A DNA stretch of 64,000 nt from an uncultured Pseudomonadales bacterium. Its GTDB lineage: Bacteria; Pseudomonadota; Gammaproteobacteria; Pseudomonadales; UBA7434. Positions 56,217 through 64,000 of the stretch are shown in pieces. The first letter of the stretch is position 1, and each line of letters opens with the position of its first letter. Below the pieces are notes generated by a model. It saw nothing but the letters and a program-made list of their open reading frames with translations. It made no database searches and had not been told where the DNA came from. The position numbers and the translations under genes are program-made. The DNA lies in the NCBI GenBank assembly GCA_905478995.1, contig CAJQKT010000018.1:32996-96995 (forward strand), read 5' to 3'.

Positions 56217-59123
56217 TTGGCAGAAAATTATGAGGATGTTGCGTTGAGTTTGAATAGCTACGGTAAAAATCCACTGGTTCACAGTGATAGAACGCTCGGT
56301 GACCACGCGGTTGATTGGGTGGCAAGCTTTTGTGTGCGTGCTATGCGCCCCTTAATTATTTGTCGAGGACCTATCCGCAAAGAGGCGATGGATGTTTTTT
56401 GCGAAATGGGAATTGAAGATTACGGTATTTTATTGTCTGAGAAAGACTCTATTACCTATCCCAATGCGCTCTCACCTGAACTGCGAATTATAAAAAATTC
56501 CAGCCGAATCCATCGGGTACCTGACTATAGTGGAGCCAGTAAAGAAGAACGTTTGCAGCGGATTGAGCAGATCATTAAGATCGCTCATGAAAATAATTAT
56601 GATTCAGTTTTTGCCGGCTATGGTTTTATGGCAGAAGACGAAGGCATGGTAGCTAGCATGGAAGCCGCAGGGCTTATTTTTATAGGCCCGTGTTCTCAAA
56701 CCGTTCACTCGGCAGGCCTAAAGGATGAAGCGAAAAGAACAGCATTAAAAGTAGGGGTGAGTGTCACTCCAGGTATTGATAATGCAACGGCTTTAGCACT
56801 GCTGCGAAAACACCCAACTCAAAAAGCATTAGAGGCATTGGTTGAGAAGCATCAGTTAGTGATCGACCGGGCCGCGCTGGCTGATGAAAGTATTGCCTTG
56901 GTTGCTAAGGCTGATGCCGTTTTGGCGGCTGGTTACAGTGCAGGTATTGATCTTTATACAGTCGCTGAGCTGCAAACAGAAATCGAACAAGCCGTTATCG
57001 ACATGTACGATAGCTACCCCGACAACCGTATCCGCCTCAAGGCCATCGGCGGTGGCGGTGGTAAGGGGCAGCGTATACTTGCTGCGCCTTCTTCATTCGA
57101 CGGTGATCGGGCAGCACAAATAAAATCGGCTGCTGCACAAGCACCGAGCTGCGTACTAGAAATTCTTAACGAAGTTAAGACCACGGGTGTCGGCGATAAC
57201 AAAAACGTTCTTGTTGAGCTTAATATTGAAACGACACGCCACCAAGAAATTCAAGTGGTCGGCAACGGCAGTTGGTGTGTCACGATGGGTGCGAGAGACT
57301 GCAGTTTGCAAATGCACGAGCAGAAACTTTTGGAAGTTTCATCCACTCATGAATCAATCGTGGCCTCCATTCAAACTGCAAAGAATTCATTAGCAAACGG
57401 GGCCGGAAGTCAAGCCGCGCTTGCTACATTAGAGCAAGATCTAATTACTCTCGATGCGATGGAGGATGAGGCTGCTCGTTTTGGCGCCGCGGTAGGGCTT
57501 GACTCGGTTTCCACCTTCGAATGCATTGTCGATCGGGGCAACCATTTTTTCATGGAAATGAACACCCGTATTCAGGTCGAGCATCGAGTCACAGAGCTGT
57601 GTTACGAGCTTGAATTCGTCAACCCTGACAATGCCAGCGAAAGTTTCGTGGTGAGTTCGCTCGTTGAGTTAATGGTTTTGTTAGCAAAGCACGGTAAACG
57701 CCTGCCCAAGCCGACGCGATTGGTTCGTAAGAATAGCTCGGTCGAGGCACGTTTAAACGCCACTAATGCTGCACTGCAGCCACATGCCGGTGGTATGATT
57801 GAGTGGTGGTCCAGCTCCCATCCACATGAAATTCGTGATGACCAGGGTATTTCGCTACCTAACCCTGATACCGGCGTATTCATGAAATATAAACTGGCTG
57901 GAGCCTATGACAGTAATATTGCACTGTTGTTAACGCATGGCGACGACCGGCTCAATAGTTACGAGCGCTTGGCCGAAATTATTCGCCAAACGAGTATTAC
58001 CGGAGAAGATCTAAGCACCAATATCGATTTTCATTACGGCCTGGTTAATTGGTTTATCGGCACGAATATTGAAGCCCGCCCAACCACTAAATTTATCGTG
58101 CCTTACCTGAGCGCCGTGGGTCTACTCAAACAGGCAGCTGCGAATATTGACCTCAACTATATTTTCCACACCACGGGTGAGAAGTTTGCTGCTCAAGGCG
58201 ATTCCGCTGATGAGCAGTTGGTATTGCGTAAAATTGTTGAGCGAAAAACATCCCTCATTTTGCGCCCCATCGAAATTTTATTCGACAGTCCTCATCTGCT
58301 AGCCGGCTGGCTTAGCGTGCATCATGAGGCATTTAGTATCGGTTTAGATAACAGCGTGACGTGGAATTCAAATCCGGTCGAGTTGCTCGCTGACTTGTAT
58401 CACTTTTTAAATATGGACTTTGAACCGGGTCGTTTCGCTCAAAATCTTATTTGGGATCATGACCAGGCCATATTGAGTAGCGCACTCGATTTTTATCAAG
58501 AGCTTAATGAGCGCTTGGGTACTAATGAGTTTACTGAAATAAACGCGCGGTTGAACAAATTAGAGGCACCAGCCAACTCTACATTGAGTGGCCAACAATG
58601 GCAGGAGGTACAAGCGGCTCATAGAGGCTTTCAAGCTGGCCTCGATGTGCTAAAACTACTGCCGTATCTAGCGGCGAGTACCAAGTTTTATAGTTTGACG
58701 GTTGCCGATGATTTAAGTATTTCAATTCCTCCGCATCTGCTAGACGAGTCATTGCAAAATGAAATGCAGAAAGTGTTGGCACCGCCACCTACCGCAAAGT
58801 CCGATGAGATAATGGCGGTTTCTGGCGGAATGTTTTATGCCCGAGAAGCACCCGGTATGGATGCCTACGTTAGCGCGGGTGACCATTTTGAAGCGGGCGA
58901 CGTATTGTATATTGTTGAGGTCATGAAAATGTTCAACAAGGTCACTGCACCGTTTTCAGGTACTATCGTCAAAAGCTTAATAGAGAGCGACGGCATGATT
59001 ATTTCAAAAGGCCAAACGCTCTTTAATGTTAAGCCCGATGAGGAATTCGTGATTGACGATCCAGCAAAGCTGGCGGCTTTGCGACGAAATAATGCTGACT
59101 TATTCTTAGGCAGTAATTCCTAA
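56217..59123 (+). CDS. Divergent biotin carboxylase-BCCP fusion, acyl-CoA carboxylase alpha subunit
   Basis: A 968-residue subunit that carboxylates its own biotin. The ATP-grasp part starts near 42 (RPLIICRGPIRKEAMDVF, where normal enzymes have IANRGEIA). An extra segment (about 189-270) precedes the Gly-rich loop LKAIGGGGGKG (Lys275). Catalytic residues are kept: RHQEIQV (340-346), CSLQMHEQK (362-370; canonical QRRHQK altered) and FFMEMNTRIQVEHRVTE (444-460). An extra 25-residue insert lies at about 385-425. The BCCP end has EVMKMFNK (Lys about 903). The start is TTG with no clear ribosome binding site; TTG at 56244, behind GAGGA, is an alternative. It lies between the carboxyltransferase and methylmalonyl-CoA mutase. 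Confidence 0.85.
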   Translation: MAENYEDVALSLNSYGKNPLVHSDRTLGDHAVDWVASFCVRAMRPLIICRGPIRKEAMDVFCEMGIEDYGILLSEKDSITYPNALSPELRIIKNSSRIHRVPDYSGASKEERLQRIEQIIKIAHENNYDSVFAGYGFMAEDEGMVASMEAAGLIFIGPCSQTVHSAGLKDEAKRTALKVGVSVTPGIDNATALALLRKHPTQKALEALVEKHQLVIDRAALADESIALVAKADAVLAAGYSAGIDLYTVAELQTEIEQAVIDMYDSYPDNRIRLKAIGGGGGKGQRILAAPSSFDGDRAAQIKSAAAQAPSCVLEILNEVKTTGVGDNKNVLVELNIETTRHQEIQVVGNGSWCVTMGARDCSLQMHEQKLLEVSSTHESIVASIQTAKNSLANGAGSQAALATLEQDLITLDAMEDEAARFGAAVGLDSVSTFECIVDRGNHFFMEMNTRIQVEHRVTELCYELEFVNPDNASESFVVSSLVELMVLLAKHGKRLPKPTRLVRKNSSVEARLNATNAALQPHAGGMIEWWSSSHPHEIRDDQGISLPNPDTGVFMKYKLAGAYDSNIALLLTHGDDRLNSYERLAEIIRQTSITGEDLSTNIDFHYGLVNWFIGTNIEARPTTKFIVPYLSAVGLLKQAAANIDLNYIFHTTGEKFAAQGDSADEQLVLRKIVERKTSLILRPIEILFDSPHLLAGWLSVHHEAFSIGLDNSVTWNSNPVELLADLYHFLNMDFEPGRFAQNLIWDHDQAILSSALDFYQELNERLGTNEFTEINARLNKLEAPANSTLSGQQWQEVQAAHRGFQAGLDVLKLLPYLAASTKFYSLTVADDLSISIPPHLLDESLQNEMQKVLAPPPTAKSDEIMAVSGGMFYAREAPGMDAYVSAGDHFEAGDVLYIVEVMKMFNKVTAPFSGTIVKSLIESDGMIISKGQTLFNVKPDEEFVIDDPAKLAALRRNNADLFLGSNS

Positions 59124-59183
59124 ACGAGCCTTGCAAATGCAAAGCATTACTGAGCCTATTAATCCACGCTAGTTAAAGGTCCT

Positions 59184-61346
59184 ATGTCGAAAAAAACGTA
59201 TTCTCCCAAAGCTGTCGATAAAAAATCTTGGCGTATTGCGGCCGAAAAATCCCTCAAGGGGAAGTCTCTTGATGAGCTCACGTGGCATACGCCTGAAGGC
59301 ATTGAGGTAAAGCCACTTTATACCCGAGAGGATCTTGCGGGCCTTGAATTTGCTGACACTATGCCAGGGTTTGAACCGTTTGTTCGGGGTCCTCAGGCGA
59401 CTATGTATGCCGGTCGACCTTGGACTATTCGCCAGTATGCAGGCTTTTCAACGGCGACTGAATCGAACGCGTTTTATCGTCAGGCGCTGGCAGCAGGAGG
59501 TCAGGGCGTTTCGGTGGCATTCGATCTAGCGACTCACCGCGGCTATGACTCAGACCATGCAAGGGTAGCGGGTGATGTTGGCAAAGCCGGTGTGGCTATT
59601 GACTCCGTTGAGGATATGAAGATTTTGTTTGACGGTATTCCTTTGGATGCCGTGTCGGTATCAATGACGATGAACGGTGCCGTGCTGCCTATTTTGGCAG
59701 GTTACATTGTTGCAGCTGAAGAGCAGGGCGTAAATCCAGCACAGCTAACAGGCACCATCCAGAACGATATTCTTAAAGAGTTTATGGTGCGTAACACCTA
59801 CATTTATCCTCCGCTGCCTTCTATGCGCATTATCGGAGACATCATTGCGTATTGCTCTGAGCACATGCCTCGTTTCAACACGATTTCAATTTCGGGCTAT
59901 CACATTCAAGAAGCTGGCGCTGATGCGTCGCTCGAACTGGCTTATACGCTGGCTGATGGTAAAGAATACATTCGCACGGCTCTTGCCGCAGGCCTAAATA
60001 TTGATGACTTCGCCCCACGCCTCTCGTTTTTTTGGGGCATTGGTATGAACTTTTATATGGAGGTGGCTAAGCTTCGCGCCGCGCGTCTATTGTGGTCAAA
60101 AATTGTTGAGGAGTTTTCGCCTAAAAATGAGCGCTCTAAAATGTTGCGTACTCACAGTCAAACGTCAGGCTGGTCATTGACTGAACAAGATCCCTATAAC
60201 AACGTAGTGCGCACGACCATTGAAGCGATGGCGGCTGTGTTTGGCGGCACGCAAAGTCTGCATACCAATGCTTTAGATGAAGCTATTGCTTTGCCCACAG
60301 AATTTTCCTCGCGAATTGCACGCAACACCCAGTTAGTCATTCAGGAAGAGTCTGGCATTACCAATGTGGTCGACCCTTGGGGCGGATCATACTTTATGGA
60401 GAATCTAACGCAGGAGCTTGGCGACAAAGCGTGGGCTTTGATTGAAGAGATTGAAGAGCAGGGTGGAATGGCTAAGGCAGTCGAGTCTGGCTTGCCTAAA
60501 CTACGTATTGAAGAAGCAGCAGCTAAGAAACAGGCTCGGATTGATCGCGGCGAAGATGTGATTGTCGGCGTCAACAAATACAAGCTTGCCGAAGAGGAAG
60601 AAGTTGATATATTGGAAATCGACAATGTTGCGGTGCGCGATGAGCAAATAGAGCGATTGCAAAAAATTCGCGCCACGCGTGATACGAGTGCCGTTAATGA
60701 TGCACTCGCGAAGATCGTACAGGCTGCCGAGTCGGGGCAGGGTAATCTGCTTGAGCTGTCGGTGTCCGCTGTGCGTGCGCGCGCTACCGTCGGTGAGATT
60801 TCTGATGCTATGGAAAAAAGCTTCGGCCGGTTTAAGGCCAGCAGTCAAACCGTAGCGGGTGTTTATGGTGCTGCGTATAAAGAGGATCGTGAGTGGATGG
60901 ATATTAGTCAAGATATCGACGCTTTTAGCCAAGAGTATGGCCGGAGGCCGCGGATACTCGTTTGTAAAATGGGGCAGGATGGGCATGACCGCGGCGCAAA
61001 GGTAGTGGCTACTGCGTTTGCCGATGTGGGTTTTGACGTCGATCTGTCGCCGATGTTTGCGACCCCCGAGGAAGTTGCACGTCAGGCAATTGAGAATGAC
61101 GTGCATGCCGTTGGGGTTTCCTCGTTAGCAGCGGGTCATAAGACGCTCATTCCTATGCTGATCGAGGAGCTTAACAAGCAAGGAGCCGGTGAAATTATCG
61201 TCTTTGCCGGCGGTGTTATTCCGCGCCAAGACTATGACTTCCTATTTGATGCCGGTGTAAAAGGGATCTACGGCCCAGGCACAGAGATTCCGGTATCGGC
61301 AAAAGACGTCATAAAAAATATTCGAGAAGCGCAAGCGACGGCTTGA
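59184..61346 (+). CDS. scpA: Methylmalonyl-CoA mutase
   Basis: A 720-residue adenosylcobalamin enzyme that converts (R)-methylmalonyl-CoA to succinyl-CoA. The N-terminal TIM barrel (1-530) has [19 protein letters not shown] (substrate site Tyr/Arg), the RGYDSDH motif with [11 protein letters not shown], and [15 protein letters not shown] with a His near the adenosyl group. The C-terminal B12 domain has [14 protein letters not shown] (His about 600, the DxHxxG cobalt ligand) and [12 protein letters not shown]. It is the single-chain type. The upstream carboxylase makes the substrate and the downstream GTPase protects the cofactor. Confidence 0.96.
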   Translation: MSKKTYSPKAVDKKSWRIAAEKSLKGKSLDELTWHTPEGIEVKPLYTREDLAGLEFADTMPGFEPFVRGPQATMYAGRPWTIRQYAGFSTATESNAFYRQALAAGGQGVSVAFDLATHRGYDSDHARVAGDVGKAGVAIDSVEDMKILFDGIPLDAVSVSMTMNGAVLPILAGYIVAAEEQGVNPAQLTGTIQNDILKEFMVRNTYIYPPLPSMRIIGDIIAYCSEHMPRFNTISISGYHIQEAGADASLELAYTLADGKEYIRTALAAGLNIDDFAPRLSFFWGIGMNFYMEVAKLRAARLLWSKIVEEFSPKNERSKMLRTHSQTSGWSLTEQDPYNNVVRTTIEAMAAVFGGTQSLHTNALDEAIALPTEFSSRIARNTQLVIQEESGITNVVDPWGGSYFMENLTQELGDKAWALIEEIEEQGGMAKAVESGLPKLRIEEAAAKKQARIDRGEDVIVGVNKYKLAEEEEVDILEIDNVAVRDEQIERLQKIRATRDTSAVNDALAKIVQAAESGQGNLLELSVSAVRARATVGEISDAMEKSFGRFKASSQTVAGVYGAAYKEDREWMDISQDIDAFSQEYGRRPRILVCKMGQDGHDRGAKVVATAFADVGFDVDLSPMFATPEEVARQAIENDVHAVGVSSLAAGHKTLIPMLIEELNKQGAGEIIVFAGGVIPRQDYDFLFDAGVKGIYGPGTEIPVSAKDVIKNIREAQATA

Positions 61347-61350
61347 CCTT

Positions 61351-62310
61351 ATGCATACTATCGATCTCAATGCACTGCGTGATGGTAATCGGCGTTCGCT
61401 GGCTAAAGCCATAACCCTCATAGAGTCCTCGCGGGCCGATGATCGCGAAGCGGCGCAGTCCATGCTCGAAGAATTGTTGCCAGGCACAGGTAACAGTATT
61501 CGCATCGGTATCAGTGGTGTGCCGGGTGTAGGTAAATCAACCTTCATTGAAGCGTTCGGTCTATATTTAGCTGAGCAAAATCACAATGTAGCAGTGCTTG
61601 CGGTCGATCCTAGCTCCCCGTTAGCTGGCGGTAGCATTTTGGGTGATAAAACCAGAATGGAGCTATTGTCTCGGCATCCCCAGGCGTTTATACGACCCTC
61701 TCCTGCATCGGGCGCTCTCGGTGGTGTTGCGCAAAAGACACGTGAAACTATATTGCTGTGCGAGGCTGCGGGCTTCAATATCATTTTGGTCGAGACCGTA
61801 GGTGTCGGCCAGTCTGAGTATGATGTGGCCAGCATGGTAGACTTTTTTCTTTTGCTAATGATTCCTAACGCTGGCGATGAGTTGCAGGGTATAAAAAAGG
61901 GCATCATGGAACTGGTGGACGCGCTGGTAATCAACAAAGCCGACGGTGAGAGCAAGCGCATGGCTCAGCAAAGTCGACAGCACTACCAAAATGCACTGCA
62001 TTTGTTGCGCTCAAATGAACATTGGGATCCTCAGGTGTTGACGTGTTCGGCGTTGCACAGTGAAGGCATTGATGCAGTGTGGCGCATGATTGAGAGTTAT
62101 ATAGCTAAAATGCGCCAGTTCGATGCGTTTGAACAAAAACGTTCAGAGCAGAACTTGGCATGGATGAAAAAGCTCATGTCTGAGGTTGTCGATTGGCGTA
62201 TTAAAAACAACCCCGATATTGAGCGGGTGCGTAAAACTATGGAAGCCGAAGTAGTGGCCGGAACCACAACACCCTATGCAGCAGCCATTAAAGTTATAGA
62301 AAATCTGTAA
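61351..62310 (+). CDS. meaB: MeaB/ArgK-type GTPase, methylmalonyl-CoA mutase chaperone
   Basis: A 319-residue G3E-type P-loop GTPase. Walker A GVPGVGKSTFIEAFG (about 53), switch ETVGVGQSEYDVASMVD, and NKADGE for guanine specificity (about 195). A C-terminal helical arm forms the dimer. These proteins load adenosylcobalamin onto methylmalonyl-CoA mutase and protect it from inactivation; the annotation as ArgK (lysine/arginine/ornithine kinase) is historical. It starts 4 bases after the mutase stop, so translation is coupled. Confidence 0.93.
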   Translation: MHTIDLNALRDGNRRSLAKAITLIESSRADDREAAQSMLEELLPGTGNSIRIGISGVPGVGKSTFIEAFGLYLAEQNHNVAVLAVDPSSPLAGGSILGDKTRMELLSRHPQAFIRPSPASGALGGVAQKTRETILLCEAAGFNIILVETVGVGQSEYDVASMVDFFLLLMIPNAGDELQGIKKGIMELVDALVINKADGESKRMAQQSRQHYQNALHLLRSNEHWDPQVLTCSALHSEGIDAVWRMIESYIAKMRQFDAFEQKRSEQNLAWMKKLMSEVVDWRIKNNPDIERVRKTMEAEVVAGTTTPYAAAIKVIENL

Positions 62311-62556
62311 TAAGAGTTAGGCGGCACTCGGTAAAATCACCTCGGTAAATGGCTCTCGCCTGTATACGTCTGCATGCCCGGTGATCAGTCAGGCAGCTTT
62401 TAGTTATTAGTTGGTATTTTCTGCGCCAATAGTGTTGTGTGAAACTAGTGGTTAGATGATTTTTAGATTATAGTGGCTTCTAGCGGCTCAGTATCCGGCT
62501 GGGTTTTTAAGGCTGCCGTTTGGCCCATAGTATTAGAAATCACTGTGGTTAAAGGA

Positions 62557-64000
62557 ATGCTGCATTTGCTCAACGTGAATAACGAGGTGAAATTGGTGCT
62601 TCAGGGTTTAACAGGCGCACACATAGCAAGGGCTTTCAGGCGCTTGATCGCCCAGTGTTTAGCGATGGTCGTTTGCTGCGGCGCGTTAAGTTCTTTCAAG
62701 GCGTACGCGCTTTCGGTTAGCGATATCGAGGTTAACAGTGCCGTAGGCGAGCATTTTTATGCAGTAGTAAAGCTCAGTGACACGCGTCGAATTCAGGCCG
62801 ACCAGGTCTTGGTTAGTATTGCGCCACGCTCAATCTATCAGCGGATGGGCGTTGACTGGGAGTATTTTCATACAAGTTTAATTTTTGATGTTTTGACCGA
62901 TGAGCAAGACGGCATGTATCTGCGCATCGTTAGCAAGGATCTTATTTTTGAGCCTTTTATTGATTTTGTCATTTCTGTCCGCTGGCCGAGCGGGTTCATT
63001 TCTAAGCAGTTCACCGTTTTACTGGATATGCCACGCACACCCTCTACTGCGCTGGGTAATGGCAATGCGGGTGCGGTTGCTCTGAGCAACACAGCCGCTT
63101 TAAAAAGCGGATCGGTTAATCGTTCGGCGGAGAGCATGCGGCCACTAGGGCCTGCTGCTAGCGATGTCGCTTCAACGTCCTCGGCTTTAAAACCGGCCAT
63201 CAATCCTCCATCGTCAGGCACGTCCACCCCAACAGTGCCCTCAGCAGACCTTCCGGTGTCACCTCAGCAAGCGCTCGTGCAAGCTAGAGCGACAGCCAAA
63301 GCGGCCGCCAAGGCGCTGGTCAAAGCTGAAGAAGATGTTGTCGCTCAGGAAAAGTCTACGGCAGAGGCTGAGTCGGTCGCGCGAGCAGAAGCACAAGCCA
63401 AAGCAGTAGAACAAGCCAAAGCAGCAGAACAAGCTAAAGCAGTAGAACTTGCCAAAGCAGCAGAGCAAGCCAGAGCATTAGAACAAGCTAAAGCAGCAGA
63501 ACAAGCCAAAGCAGCAGAGCAAGCTAAAGCAGCAGAACGAGTCAGAGCGGTAGAACAAGCCAAAGCAGCAGAACAAGCTAAAGCAGTAGAACAAGCTAAA
63601 GCAAAGGCCCTAGCTGAGGAACAGGCTAAAGCCAAAGAGGCTGCACCAAGTGGTCAGCCGCTTCCCGTGGAATCAGCGGTTGCCGATCCGTCGTGGCAGT
63701 TTGTGTCTCAGGCGGGCGACAGTTTATGGGCAATTGCTCGCAACGTTCAGCGCGAAAGTGGCGGCCGTGTGGTCGATATTGTGCAGGCGCTCCACATTAA
63801 CAATGCGGCGGCATTTATAGGTAACGATGCCAATAAATTAAAAATTGATGCGCGCCTTAGCCTTTCTTTGGCTCAAATTAAGTCAGCTACCCCTGTTGAG
63901 CGCAGGGCTGAGCTGGGGCGAGCGATAAAAAATATTGCACAGGCGACTGGTGCGGCGCCAGTTGCTGCCTCGCAATCATCTCCGCTAGCAAAGCCTCCTA
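62557..64000 (+). CDS. FimV/HubP-like LysM protein (partial, runs off window)
   Basis: At least 481 residues, open to the right edge. An N-terminal signal or membrane segment (about 20-48, LIAQCLAMVVCCGALSSFKAYA) is followed by the FimV core: LSVSDIEVNSAVGEHFYAVVKLSD..., EPFIDFVISVRWPSGFISKQFTVLLD (split here). Then come a Ser/Pro-rich linker, a coiled-coil repeat EQAKAA (about 255-360) and a LysM-type unit WQFVSQAGDSLWAIARNVQ (about 377). FimV/HubP proteins bind peptidoglycan and organise cell poles, type IV pili and chemotaxis proteins. The start is uncertain: AAAGGA touches the ATG, while GTG at 62596 has CGAGG 8 bases upstream. Confidence 0.82.
   Translation, partial: MLHLLNVNNEVKLVLQGLTGAHIARAFRRLIAQCLAMVVCCGALSSFKAYALSVSDIEVNSAVGEHFYAVVKLSDTRRIQADQVLVSIAPRSIYQRMGVDWEYFHTSLIFDVLTDEQDGMYLRIVSKDLIFEPFIDFVISVRWPSGFISKQFTVLLDMPRTPSTALGNGNAGAVALSNTAALKSGSVNRSAESMRPLGPAASDVASTSSALKPAINPPSSGTSTPTVPSADLPVSPQQALVQARATAKAAAKALVKAEEDVVAQEKSTAEAESVARAEAQAKAVEQAKAAEQAKAVELAKAAEQARALEQAKAAEQAKAAEQAKAAERVRAVEQAKAAEQAKAVEQAKAKALAEEQAKAKEAAPSGQPLPVESAVADPSWQFVSQAGDSLWAIARNVQRESGGRVVDIVQALHINNAAAFIGNDANKLKIDARLSLSLAQIKSATPVERRAELGRAIKNIAQATGAAPVAASQSSPLAKPP
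63393..63632 (+). repeat. 18-base repeat encoding the hexapeptide EQAKAA
   Basis: About 13 in-frame, imperfect copies of an 18-base unit such as GAACAAGCTAAAGCAGCA, with variants AKAVEL, ARALEQ and RVRAVEQ. All changes keep the reading frame, consistent with slippage or recombination under selection for a coiled coil. The mirror frame on the other strand (ALACST...) is a by-product. Confidence 0.85.

Noticed and set aside
60501..61106. 201-codon minus-strand frame inside the mutase gene
   Set aside because: Covers the conserved B12-binding domain of the mutase; an antisense shadow.
63345..63635. 96-codon minus-strand frame ALACSTALACS
   Set aside because: A by-product of the 18-base repeat in the FimV-like gene.

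Overview
The window is a dense stretch of bacterial chromosome with short gaps and several bidirectional terminators. I see no tRNA, rRNA, insertion sequence, prophage or CRISPR array. Gene content points to a gammaproteobacterium: CysB next to ThrH, FxsA before groESL, a Pseudomonas-type long DapD, a FimV-like protein and Pho-regulon PstSCAB with long permeases. A marine Cellvibrionales/Pseudomonadales-type heterotroph fits best; this is inference from gene families, not a database match.

Layout. 1-2.0 kb: a secreted SdrD_B-domain surface protein cut by the left edge. 2.6-9.2 kb: mixed housekeeping and small-family genes (alpha/beta hydrolase, MAPEG, SnoaL-like, PQQ-type sugar dehydrogenase, an exonuclease/GIY-YIG fusion, a TrmA-family RNA methyltransferase). 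9.2-9.9 kb: a gene-poor stretch with a perfect FNR/Anr box and palindromes. 9.9-22.3 kb: small Arg-rich protein, glutathione reductase, tail-specific protease, fxsA, heat-shock groESL under both a sigma-32 promoter and a CIRCE operator, a membrane PuuD-like protein, class I fumarase and pyruvate kinase.

22.4-37.8 kb is a phosphate island. A secreted WGGL/DDGxEFFGG-type protein and a TonB-dependent receptor are divergent from phoB-phoR; then follow pstS (behind an 11-bp-period Pho box), pstC, pstA, pstB and phoU, and convergently a Pit permease with its DUF47 partner. Together these can cover outer-membrane capture, periplasmic binding, high-affinity ABC import, low-affinity import and sensing. 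The receptor/secreted-protein pair is the least characterised part.

38.0-53.7 kb: an aldehyde dehydrogenase, the panD-dapD-ArsC-like cluster, a pseudouridine synthase, a lysine/alanine-rich histone H1-like protein, mscL, uup, alanine racemase overlapping a fructosamine-kinase-family gene, a 5'-nucleotidase, cysB, thrH and pabB.

54.4-62.3 kb: a four-gene methylmalonyl-CoA cluster: a divergent carboxyltransferase, a 968-residue divergent biotin carboxylase/BCCP, methylmalonyl-CoA mutase and its MeaB GTPase. It probably turns propionyl-CoA (or a related acyl-CoA) into succinyl-CoA, but the carboxylase is unlike the textbook enzyme and no epimerase is present. 62.6-64.0 kb: a FimV/HubP-like LysM protein with a hexapeptide repeat, cut by the right edge.
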